From Bacteroidales bacterium (GTDB taxonomy: Bacteria; Bacteroidota; Bacteroidia; Bacteroidales; FEN-979), in assembly GCA_023231065.1 (NCBI GenBank), contig JALNWE010000109.1, positions 1 through 7,252 on the forward strand: DNA of 7,252 nucleotides, in the 5' to 3' direction. The translations under genes and the position numbers were made by a program. Of the stretch, positions 1 to 6,683 are shown piece by piece. The stretch's first letter is position 1. Every line of letters starts with the position of its first letter. Below the pieces are notes generated by a model that was not told the DNA's origin, made no database searches, and was given only the letters and a program-made list of their open reading frames with translations.

Positions 1-410
1 GAGATCATATTCGCGAACAGGCCGAAAATAGCTATGATGAGCATCAAACCCGATTTAACTGGCTCCGGGTTCAGAAATCGTACGACCGATTCATAAATCA
101 GATAAATTGATACAGCCGTTAACGCCGAAGCATTCACAAAGGCTGACAAAATCTCAATCCGCTGATAGCCATAAGTCCGCCGGGCATCCGGTTTGTGTTT
201 TCCAAATTTGTTTGCAAACCAGGCAAGCGTCAGCGCGAGGGTGTCGCTGAGGTTGTGTATCGCATCTGAAATCAAGGCCAGGCTGTTGGATAATATACCG
301 CCTGCAATCTCAACCAGGGTGATCATGGCATTCAAAACGATTGAAAGCAACAATCTTCCGGAAGGATTGTGCGGATCAGGTGAATGTTGAATTGTTGGGT
401 TGTCCATCAT
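1..410 (-). CDS. Cation diffusion facilitator (CDF) family metal exporter, N-terminal part
   Basis: This is the first 136 residues of a cation diffusion facilitator; the rest lies beyond the left edge of the window. CDF proteins are inner-membrane antiporters that move Zn2+ or related divalent cations out of the cytoplasm in exchange for protons. The sequence shows a short His-containing N-terminus (residues 1-16), then hydrophobic segments at about 19-40, 43-66, 84-108 and 119 onward. The second segment carries SDAIHNLSD, in which H52 and D56 form the HxxxD pair of the transport-site metal ligands typical of Zn-CDFs. The loop motif GYQRIEIL (81-88) matches the conserved G-Y-x-R-x-E segment after TM2. 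The start is the first of two tandem ATG codons (410 or 407); an in-frame stop at 432-434 leaves no earlier ATG. It starts 14 bp after the stop of the TonB receptor gene, so it is probably the distal gene of the same operon. The metal cannot be fixed from this fragment. Confidence 0.93.
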   Translation of the reverse strand, partial: MMDNPTIQHSPDPHNPSGRLLLSIVLNAMITLVEIAGGILSNSLALISDAIHNLSDTLALTLAWFANKFGKHKPDARRTYGYQRIEILSAFVNASALTAVSIYLIYESVVRFLNPEPVKSGLMLIIAIFGLFANMI

Positions 411-424
411 AAAATCAAATTCAT

Positions 425-2761
425 TTAATCTTTATCGCTATGATATAGTCCAAAGGGGATTACCAGTCCCAGGGTGATTCTTCTCCCCATGTTATAAATA
501 CCCACTTCTTTTAACCTGCTAAGATGATCATAATATTTCGTATCCAAAAGATTTGTTCCACTGATATACCATGTCCATAGTTGTTTTTGAACCTTGAGCT
601 TAGAGCCTATACTACAATTCAGCAAAACATATCCCGGAGTAACGGTCTCAAAAACATCGACCCTGCCCTGATAAAAATGAGTCTCCAATTCAAGTTGAAT
701 ATATGGATTTTTTATAGCGCTGGTCTTCCTTGTTTTAAAAGTCCATTTTACCTGATCTGTAAGATGGAGCGCTGGAATAAATGGAAGCGCGGCACCCATC
801 GACAAATTTTCTCCCCATACATAATCGATGTTATTGTCGAAATGCAAGGCATCAACAGGATGAACATCTAACTCAAATTCAAAGCCTTTAAGAAGAGAAT
901 TCCCTTGTACATATCGGTAAACAGGATACCATACGCCATTCACTTCCTTTTCTTCTCCGTTAATGTTCCTGTAATAAATGAAGTTGTTAATGATGTTGTA
1001 AAACCCGTTAAAAACCATGCTAAGATATTTATTATCCCACGAAATCTCACCATCGATCTGAAGACTTGTTTCAGGGTTCAGCCCCGGGTTCCCGATCTCG
1101 TATCTGAAGGTGCCCTCATGAAGTCCATTGGCGCTGAGTTCAGAAATATTGGGAGCACGAAATCCCCTCCCGACATTGAATTTGAAATGGATCTCCTTAT
1201 TCAGCTTGAAGGTCATCCCAGTAGATCCGGTAAATGCGGAGAAATCCCTGCTAAATGACCGGAAGAGGGTATCTCCCGAAAGAGCAGGATTTCCAAGAGT
1301 ATCCAGGTAAAGGGAATATGCTTTCACCTGCCGGGAGTCATAACGCAATCCCATATTAAATGTGAATCTCTCCCAGGTTTTTTTGGCATAAACAAACCCG
1401 CCCCAATCCTGAAGGTCATAATCAGGAATCAGAAACTCAATGCCTTTATTCCGGTTAATTTGTGTCATTCCTGAAACGCCACCGACCAGCTCAAGTGATT
1501 TCCCAAGCAATCTTGTATAGCGTACATCGTAGGTCCATGTATCCAGATGGAAAAACAATCCGGGATTATCGGGCGTTTCCCCAAATTCTTTTCGGTTGTT
1601 CCACTGATAACCCAAACTGATTTTTAACTGGTTATCCTTGATCAGCAGGTTTGTTACCGATGATATTTTGTTGTGGCTAACCTCTTGAAAAGGGACATCG
1701 ATCGAACGTCTTTTAGCATGTTCTTCAGAAACAATATTTCCCTGGTAATCGATAAACTGATTGGTAGTTGAATCACGTGTTCCGTCAACCATCCCAATTT
1801 TGGTATTAAATGAACTGAAATGAAGATGGGAGTAACCCCATTTTTTTATAACCCCTGCCATCAGTGAAAAATTCTTCTCATTAAAACCGGAATTATAGAC
1901 CCATTCCATTGGAGTATGGTACGATGCTGCAGTTTTATATGTTCCTCTTGCTCTCCAAATCCAGCCATTCTGGTTTCCTTCTACCATCGCCGAGTTACTG
2001 AATAGCCGGTCATTGGTAGAAAACTGGGAGATCCATTCCCCGTCGATGGAACCCATTTTTGCAGGGGTCTGCTCCAGAATATTAATAACCCCTCCCATCG
2101 CATCTGATCCATAAAACAAGCTGGCCGGACCTTTTAGGACTTCAATCCGGTCGGCTGAGAACTGGTCGATCTCAATGCCATGTTCATCGCCCCATTGATT
2201 TCCCTCCTGCCGTACGCCTTCGTTCAGCGTCACGATACGGTTATACCCCAGTCCGCGAATGACCGGTTTTGAGATTTCACCACCTGTGGTAATTTCCGAA
2301 ACCCCCGGCACTGTTGAGATTGAATTGATCAGGTTTGTGGATGGAACCGTCAATAATTGGTTTTTACTGATCGGCGTGATGGAAAAACTACTGCGGTCAT
2401 TATCGGACGACAGGGCATTGCCGGTAACCACGATTTCTTTCACTTCAATGGCTGAAGGAATCAGTTGAAAATCCCGGGTATGAGTCTTAGAAAGATCAAG
2501 CGTAACAATTTCTGCCTTGTAACCTATGTGGCTAACCTGAATCACCAGGGATGAACCCGGAAGATTGCGAAATGTATATTTACCATCTTTATCAGTGGAG
2601 GTACCTGCTTTAAGGTCAGGGACAAAAACTGTTGCTCCCGGCAGTACTTCTCCGGTCTCCTTGTCAATAACATGTCCTGATAGTACATTTTGCCCGTAAA
2701 TCACAGAAGTGGTAAGCAGGGTGAAGAAGAACAGAATTAGGAAAAACTTGTTTCTTTTCAT
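425..2761 (-). CDS. TonB-dependent outer-membrane receptor, ZnuD-like, candidate metal importer
   Basis: This is a complete 778-residue TonB-dependent receptor, an outer-membrane beta-barrel that imports a ligand using energy from TonB-ExbBD. Residues 1-24 form a signal peptide ending in IYGQ. A carboxypeptidase-regulatory-like beta-sandwich follows (about 27-100), then a TonB-box-like EIVVTG (109-114) and a plug domain (about 120-232) with PVIRGLGYNR, DQFSADRIEVLKGPASLFYGS and GGVINI. The rest is barrel, ending in the usual NLLDTKYYD strand (737-745). Two segments recall zinc receptors of the ZnuD type: GDEHGIEIDQFSADRIEVL (191-209) and LSANGLHEGTFRYEIGNPG (542-560). Zinc or another divalent metal is therefore a reasonable but unproven ligand, and the adjacent CDF exporter supports it. 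Siderophore or cobalamin uptake is the alternative. The ATG at 2761 lies 19 bp after the upstream ATPase stop and has no clear Shine-Dalgarno sequence, as is usual in Bacteroidota. The length is normal and no frameshift is seen. Confidence 0.93.
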   Translation of the reverse strand: MKRNKFFLILFFFTLLTTSVIYGQNVLSGHVIDKETGEVLPGATVFVPDLKAGTSTDKDGKYTFRNLPGSSLVIQVSHIGYKAEIVTLDLSKTHTRDFQLIPSAIEVKEIVVTGNALSSDNDRSSFSITPISKNQLLTVPSTNLINSISTVPGVSEITTGGEISKPVIRGLGYNRIVTLNEGVRQEGNQWGDEHGIEIDQFSADRIEVLKGPASLFYGSDAMGGVINILEQTPAKMGSIDGEWISQFSTNDRLFSNSAMVEGNQNGWIWRARGTYKTAASYHTPMEWVYNSGFNEKNFSLMAGVIKKWGYSHLHFSSFNTKIGMVDGTRDSTTNQFIDYQGNIVSEEHAKRRSIDVPFQEVSHNKISSVTNLLIKDNQLKISLGYQWNNRKEFGETPDNPGLFFHLDTWTYDVRYTRLLGKSLELVGGVSGMTQINRNKGIEFLIPDYDLQDWGGFVYAKKTWERFTFNMGLRYDSRQVKAYSLYLDTLGNPALSGDTLFRSFSRDFSAFTGSTGMTFKLNKEIHFKFNVGRGFRAPNISELSANGLHEGTFRYEIGNPGLNPETSLQIDGEISWDNKYLSMVFNGFYNIINNFIYYRNINGEEKEVNGVWYPVYRYVQGNSLLKGFEFELDVHPVDALHFDNNIDYVWGENLSMGAALPFIPALHLTDQVKWTFKTRKTSAIKNPYIQLELETHFYQGRVDVFETVTPGYVLLNCSIGSKLKVQKQLWTWYISGTNLLDTKYYDHLSRLKEVGIYNMGRRITLGLVIPFGLYHSDKD

Positions 2762-2780
2762 TGCAAATGTTTTCTCGTGG

Positions 2781-3584
2781 TTAAAAAATTGTAGCTGATA
2801 TCAATTTGACTGCAATTTTTTCAAAGGATTCTATAACCGATTTATTCCCTTGGTTAAAAATACTTTTTCCCTGTTCTGCCGCTTCACCCACCTCCATCAC
2901 AAGTGGGATTTGACCAAGTAGCTGTGAATTATATTCAGTCGCGATCTTCTCGCCACCGCCTTTCCCAAACAGGAAATATTTCTCCTCAGGATGCTTTAAG
3001 GGTGTGAACCATGACATGTTTTCAATAATGCCCAGGATGGGGACATTAATATCTTTATTAATAAACATAGATGCAGCTTTCCGAACATCGTTCAAAGCGA
3101 TTCCCTGGGGGGTGGTCACAATGATAGCCCCAGCCAGATTTAATTTTTGTACGGTAGTAAGTTGAATATCGCCGGTACCTGGAGGAAAATCAATCACCAT
3201 ATAATCAATCTCACCCCATTGGGTGTTTTCAAAAAGCTGGGTGAGGGCATTTGATGCCATCAGGCCACGCCAGATCAGCGATTGGTTTGGGGCAACAAAA
3301 AAACCGATAGAGATTATTTTTACTCCATACTTTTCAATTGGGAAGATTATTTCCTTGTCGCCAAGAGCGGACACTTCCGGCCTCATATCTTCGATCCCAA
3401 ACATTTTTGGTATTGATGGCCCATAAATATCAGCATCAACCAAGGCGGTTTTCAGCCCGTTTCGCGCTAAAGCTATCGCCAGGTTGGCAGCCACAGTTGA
3501 TTTTCCGACACCCCCTTTACCTGAAGCAACGGCAACAATGTTTTTCACCCCTTCCATGGGGATTTTTTCAAATAATTGAGTCAT
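2781..3584 (-). CDS. mrp: Mrp/NBP35 (ApbC) family P-loop ATPase, short form without MIP18 domain or cysteines
   Basis: This Mrp/NBP35-family ATPase has 267 residues when read from the ATG at 3584. A TTG two codons earlier (3590) is also in frame but less likely. The family carries or inserts Fe-S clusters, or acts as a cytoplasmic metal-handling ATPase. Visible motifs are Walker A GKGGVGKST (22-30, deviant SIMIBI type), the switch segment VDADIYGPSIP (49-59), Walker B VIDFPPGTGD (130-139) and the family signature IENMSWFTP (188-196). Two normal parts are missing. The N-terminal MIP18/DUF59 domain, usually about 100 residues, is absent, and no remnant of it is readable in the 200 bp upstream. 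The CxxC that binds the bridging cluster in canonical ApbC/Mrp is replaced by TPLKHPEEKYF, and the protein has no cysteine at all. Bacteroidota Mrp proteins, as I recall them, often lack this CxxC. It is the first gene of the inferred Mrp-receptor-CDF operon. A cytoplasmic partner role in metal handling is inference. Confidence 0.92.
   Translation of the reverse strand: MTQLFEKIPMEGVKNIVAVASGKGGVGKSTVAANLAIALARNGLKTALVDADIYGPSIPKMFGIEDMRPEVSALGDKEIIFPIEKYGVKIISIGFFVAPNQSLIWRGLMASNALTQLFENTQWGEIDYMVIDFPPGTGDIQLTTVQKLNLAGAIIVTTPQGIALNDVRKAASMFINKDINVPILGIIENMSWFTPLKHPEEKYFLFGKGGGEKIATEYNSQLLGQIPLVMEVGEAAEQGKSIFNQGNKSVIESFEKIAVKLISATIF
2783..2821 (-). terminator. AT-rich inverted repeat at the Mrp/receptor junction, possible attenuator
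   Basis: Arms AAAAAATTG (2783-2791) and CAATTTTTT (2813-2821) are perfectly complementary, and two further pairs extend the stem beyond one mismatch, leaving a 15-nt loop. Read on the minus strand, the 3' arm ends in a run of six T that merges with the Mrp stop codon, just before the receptor start. This resembles a weak intrinsic terminator inside the operon that could lower expression of the receptor and CDF relative to Mrp. The stem is nearly all A-T, so the folding may be marginal. Confidence 0.3.
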
Positions 3585-3590
3585 ATACAA

Positions 3591-3797
3591 ATATTTAGTT
3601 AATGTTAGTCCTGATCATTTTTTAAGCATTTCCCTTTCCCGTTTTCTCCATATATTTTGCGGTGTTAGTCTAATCTCTTATCCAATTCCTGCAAGATTTC
3701 CTCAAGAATATGTTAGTTGCATTTTTTCAATTTATGTCCAGCCGTTTTTTTTTCGGAATCCAAACCATTCAGGTGATATAAAGTTTTAATTACGATG
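3591..3797 (-). other. Long untranslated leader of the Mrp-receptor-CDF operon, no gene seen
   Basis: If transcription starts just downstream of the -7 box at 3798-3805, the leader to the Mrp ATG is about 200 nt. No gene or MIP18-domain remnant is readable on either strand. Only very short open stretches occur, for example a 15-codon one ending at 3665 with the residues ILEEILQELDKRLD. The heptamer TGTTAGT (ACTAACA on the transcribed strand) occurs at 3603, 3663 and 3711. No riboswitch class could be recognised by eye. A second promoter nearer to Mrp was looked for and not found. Confidence 0.4.
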
Positions 3798-3805
3798 CAA
3801 ATATA
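3798..3805 (-). promoter_or_regulatory. Bacteroidota -7 promoter element (TATATTTG) of the Mrp operon
   Basis: The minus strand reads TATATTTG, an exact match to the Bacteroidota -7 consensus TAnnTTTG recognised by the primary sigma factor of this phylum. It lies about 210 bp upstream of the Mrp start, in the gap between the two transcription units and correctly oriented. A TTG at the expected -33 spacing is not obvious; the nearest, at 3837-3839, is too far away. The -35-like region is therefore weak, or occupied by the adjacent palindrome. Confidence 0.55.
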
Positions 3806-3821
3806 ATGAACATATGTTCAT
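3806..3821. promoter_or_regulatory. Perfect 16-bp palindrome, candidate ArsR/SmtB-type metal-sensor operator
   Basis: ATGAACATATGTTCAT is a perfect palindrome directly abutting the -7 box, so a bound dimer would block the promoter spacer. Its core TGAACA-TA-TGTTCA resembles the TGAA-centred inverted repeats bound by ArsR/SmtB-family metal sensors in front of CDF, P-type ATPase and metallothionein genes. A CDF gene lies in the operon behind it, which fits. GAAC-N4-GTTC is also the core of the Gram-positive LexA box, so an SOS-type operator is the alternative. No regulator gene is in the window. Confidence 0.55.
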
Positions 3822-3862
3822 CATTTATTAATTTTTCAAAAAAATGGTTGTCCACATTAAGG

Positions 3863-3899
3863 GCATAATGATTACGGTGTCTGGCCGTAATAATTGGGC
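3863..3899 (-). terminator. Hairpin downstream of the right-hand unit, possible terminator
   Basis: ATTACGG (3871-3877) and CCGTAAT (3885-3891) form a perfect 7-bp stem with a 7-nt loop, and the stem extends outward to 3863 and 3899 with two mismatches and one wobble. It lies after the relic reading frame and before the Mrp promoter, where the right-hand unit should terminate. A run of seven T on the minus strand (3838-3844) is about 20 nt further on rather than adjacent, so it is not a canonical intrinsic terminator. Confidence 0.35.
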
Positions 3900-3923
3900 A
3901 ATGATACCTTGATCAGTCAATGG

Positions 3924-4169
3924 CTATCCCATCATTTTGATATTGAACAGTATGATTTTAAATCCATCAAATGAACTCTGTGAAATAAAAAGGTTGGCCA
4001 CATCATTGTTGTCTTCTATCAACCTATTCGGCATATTTGCCCAGTTACGACTCTCCGGATATTCATGATCATGTTTTGTATCCAGAAGATTTGCAATATT
4101 GATATTCCATATACATGGCTGTTTACAATCTATAGTTTTAAGCATAGGAATCTCTCCGCTCTGAACCAA
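3924..4169 (-). pseudogene. Relic of a TonB-dependent receptor C-terminus (3' scrap)
   Basis: An open stretch of 81 codons, 12 bp beyond the stop of the 790-residue receptor and in the same frame. It starts at TTG 4169, or more plausibly ATG 4145. Its residues CIWNINIANLLDTKHDH align with LWTWYISGTNLLDTKYYDH near the end of the receptor at 425-2761, and the DNA is also visibly similar there: tatccagaagatttg at 4080-4094 against tatccaaaagatttg at 541-555. That segment is the last conserved beta-strand of TonB-dependent receptors. There is no signal peptide, plug or rest of the barrel, and the following residues (EYPESRNWANMPNR and onward) do not end like a barrel. I read it as the 3' remnant of a replaced or deleted receptor gene. 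A small expressed protein cannot be excluded. Confidence 0.5.
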
Positions 4170-4181
4170 ATTTAAAAGAAA

Positions 4182-6554
4182 TTATAGCGTATTTCTAAAA
4201 GATATCCCAAAATAAATTGTCCTTGGGAACATCGGACCATAAATATACCCAGGATCGCGGTCGATTCCTTGATCAAAGTCATTCTGATATGAATTCAAAA
4301 TATTTTTCATCCCTCCAATTAATTGTAAGGAAGCCCCATTGATCGGAATTATATAACTAATTTTTACGCCCCAGTCAAAAAAGATGCCTGAGGATCGTAG
4401 TTCTCCCTGTTCTGGATCAGATTGATCGGGACCGAAATATGGGACAAGCATGGATCCGGTATAATTCAGGGAGGAAGAAATTGATGAATGTCGGAAGGGT
4501 CCCCAATTTATAGTTAGAAATCCATAGGTTGAGGGTGTCCGGAAAAATTTTTTTTCTTCAAAAGCCTGAGCAGCCTCATATCGACTTTGTTGCCAGGTAA
4601 AGCCCGATGTTAGGGTAATATGTTTTACCGTGGCAATATCGGCTTGAAGATTTAAACCATAAACCATGGCTCCCTTGTCTGAATTATACCGGGTATAAAC
4701 AACAATGCCAGTTGAGTCGGGTGCACTGTATTCAATAGTAAATGGATTTTGAAGCAAAGTATAAAATCCTTCTGTCTGAAAATCAATAGCTGTTTTCCCC
4801 CAGCTTTTATGAAAATCAAAAGAGATCATTGCACTATGACTTGTTTCCTGTTTCAATCCGGGAGCATTTACATGAATTACCTGTCGTGAGCCAGATGTTT
4901 CTATATGCAAATCTTCATCAAAGATTTGAGGGGCACGGTATCCCTGGGCATAACTAACCCGCGCATGAAAGTTTTCCGAGATATCTACCTTGAAACTTAA
5001 CTTGGGGATTAAGACACCCGTGGTATTCAAATCAGAATCACCTTCATGATCATTGACAGTATATTGGTCGTACCTTAAACCAACAGAACCAGTTATAATT
5101 TTCCATTTTTGTTCGTACTGGGCAAAGATTCCAACAGTGTTTATCGATTGGTCAGCAATTACAGTATTTCCAACATGTGGAATTGAAATAATACTATCCT
5201 TGCTGATTAAAGCATGTTCGTAGTCAGGATACCCTAGTTTAATATCATTCAAAGAGCTGTTTTGGTTTTCAATACCAGTCGTCAGAGAACTATTATTAAA
5301 CTTAGCTAAATATTGTGCTCCGGCCACCCAGGTAAAATCAGTTGTATGTCCGTAGTCTTTCAATGACTGATTGGCACCATAGTATGAATCACGATCAATA
5401 TACTGGCCAGATACATAGACTGAAAGCACATCCTGTTTATTGAAATATGTTTGAGATGACAAGGCTCCATTGAGGATGTTATGAGTAATTCCCTCTGTGA
5501 TATCTGTTTCATGAGGAGGAAGATCAAATTTGTTCCCGCCACGTCGTTCTTCATGTATCACAAAAAAATCGCCTGTGAGTTTGCTGCGAGTTCCAAAACG
5601 ATGATACAAACGTGACCCCGAAGTAAGATTACAAAGCTTCGAGATTTCTGAAAATCCATCATCATTTGCATCAAAAGGTTGGCGATTCCGGTAGAAACCA
5701 AATAATGATAGGCCCGACTGGTGGTCATTTGACACGATTGAACCATTCATGGTTGCAGTATACTCTGATGCCGGTGGCCCTGATGATTTCACTCCCATTC
5801 CGACAGATCCTCCGGTAACACCGAATTGAAATGAATTCTTTACGGGTTCATCAATAATCAGGTTGATAGTTCCTGCAATGGCGTTGCTGCCATATAACAC
5901 TGATCCACCACCTTTCACAACTTCAATTCTCTGGATCATCGATGACGGAAATAATTCAAGCCCGTAAACAGAGGCCAATCCGCTGAAAATAGCGCGTCCG
6001 TCAATGAGGATTTGGGAATAAGGTCCCTCCATGCCATTCATCCTAACCTGATTAAATCCACAATTCTGACAATTGTTCTCCGTGCGAATTCCTGGACAAA
6101 AATTGAGTCCATCGCTGATCGTAACAGATTGGGTTATTTCAAACAACTTAGGGGTAATTGTATTTATGGCAATAACAGACTCTTTACGGCTTCTTTCATT
6201 ACGGTCGCCAGTAACAACAAGTTCCTCCAATCCAAGGGCATCTTCTTTCATGTCAAATTTAACTTCAAGGGTTTTATTCGCTCTGAGTTCGATCTCTTTC
6301 TCTTGAGGGGCATAGCCTATTATCTGAGAACGAAGTGTGTATTTGCCTTCTGGTAAATTGATCAATTGGAAATGACCTGTTTCATCTGTTGTGGTACCGA
6401 TAGTGGTTCCCTTTAAAAAGATGTTAACAAATGGGAGATGATCACTGCCGCTGGTAACATGTCCAACAATATTGGCATCGGTTTTTGTATGCTGACTGAA
6501 ACTTTTTAGTGTAAATCCGATCAAAATCACAAGTATAAAATATCTAAATTTCAT
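4182..6554 (-). CDS. TonB-dependent outer-membrane receptor with a tri-cysteine plug motif
   Basis: This is a complete 790-residue TonB-dependent receptor of the outer membrane. A signal peptide (1-20, ending SFSQ) is followed by a carboxypeptidase-regulatory-like domain (about 28-103, IVGHVTSGSDHLPFVNIFLKG onward), a TonB-box-like ELVVTG (111-116), and a plug (about 122-235) with QILIDGRAIFSGLASVYGLE and MIQRIEVVKGGGSVLYGSNAIAG in separate segments. The barrel ends with NILNSYQNDFDQG and RDPGYIYGPMFPRT (751-779), a C-terminal signature I recall from a Bacteroidota receptor group of unknown ligand. The plug carries CPGIRTENNCQNCGF, placing C153, C162 and C165 in a C-x8-C-x2-C arrangement that could bind a metal or form a disulfide. 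The gene follows a His-rich exported protein, which points to a metal or metal complex as ligand. ATG 6554 is preceded by A/T-rich sequence without a Shine-Dalgarno. No frameshift is seen. Confidence 0.92.
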   Translation of the reverse strand: MKFRYFILVILIGFTLKSFSQHTKTDANIVGHVTSGSDHLPFVNIFLKGTTIGTTTDETGHFQLINLPEGKYTLRSQIIGYAPQEKEIELRANKTLEVKFDMKEDALGLEELVVTGDRNERSRKESVIAINTITPKLFEITQSVTISDGLNFCPGIRTENNCQNCGFNQVRMNGMEGPYSQILIDGRAIFSGLASVYGLELFPSSMIQRIEVVKGGGSVLYGSNAIAGTINLIIDEPVKNSFQFGVTGGSVGMGVKSSGPPASEYTATMNGSIVSNDHQSGLSLFGFYRNRQPFDANDDGFSEISKLCNLTSGSRLYHRFGTRSKLTGDFFVIHEERRGGNKFDLPPHETDITEGITHNILNGALSSQTYFNKQDVLSVYVSGQYIDRDSYYGANQSLKDYGHTTDFTWVAGAQYLAKFNNSSLTTGIENQNSSLNDIKLGYPDYEHALISKDSIISIPHVGNTVIADQSINTVGIFAQYEQKWKIITGSVGLRYDQYTVNDHEGDSDLNTTGVLIPKLSFKVDISENFHARVSYAQGYRAPQIFDEDLHIETSGSRQVIHVNAPGLKQETSHSAMISFDFHKSWGKTAIDFQTEGFYTLLQNPFTIEYSAPDSTGIVVYTRYNSDKGAMVYGLNLQADIATVKHITLTSGFTWQQSRYEAAQAFEEKKFFRTPSTYGFLTINWGPFRHSSISSSLNYTGSMLVPYFGPDQSDPEQGELRSSGIFFDWGVKISYIIPINGASLQLIGGMKNILNSYQNDFDQGIDRDPGYIYGPMFPRTIYFGISFRNTL

Positions 6555-6587
6555 AAAAGGTTTATTAAAAATTATAAAATCAACAAG

Positions 6588-6607
6588 AGGGATATGTTAA
6601 TATCCCT
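6588..6607. repeat. Perfect 8-bp hairpin between the His-rich gene and its receptor
   Basis: AGGGATAT (6588-6595) and ATATCCCT (6600-6607) form a perfect 8-bp stem with the tetraloop GTTA, 34 bp before the receptor start. No Bacteroidota -7 element is seen in this gap (6555-6683), so the two genes are probably co-transcribed. The hairpin may act in mRNA processing, stability or attenuation, or it may be an operator. On the minus strand the following sequence is T-rich but lacks an uninterrupted T run, so it is not a standard terminator. Confidence 0.4.
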
Positions 6608-6683
6608 GAAACAAAAAACAAGTAATAGAAAAGATTCGAAAATTATCCTGGTCTATAACACGCAGGATTGTGGCATTTCCTGA

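Noticed and set aside
905..1258. Plus-strand open reading frame of 117 codons inside the first receptor gene
   Set aside because: It is antisense to a clear TonB receptor coding sequence and its product has no recognisable domain or signal. The other plus-strand frames within receptor and Mrp genes were rejected for the same reason.
3585..3590. TTG start two codons before the Mrp ATG
   Set aside because: The ATG at 3584 gives the usual short lead into the Walker A motif and needs no rare start.
3665..3712. Short open stretch encoding ILEEILQELDKRLD upstream of Mrp
   Set aside because: It is only 15 codons, bounded by stops and without an ATG. It could be a gene tail, but nothing supports a family.
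3743..3757. CCG-A9-CGG element in the leader
   Set aside because: The stem would be only 3 bp around a homopolymer, too weak for a terminator or hairpin.
6012..6356. Plus-strand open reading frames opposite the plug region of the second receptor
   Set aside because: They are shadows of the receptor's conserved plug and regulatory-like domain, with no family features of their own.
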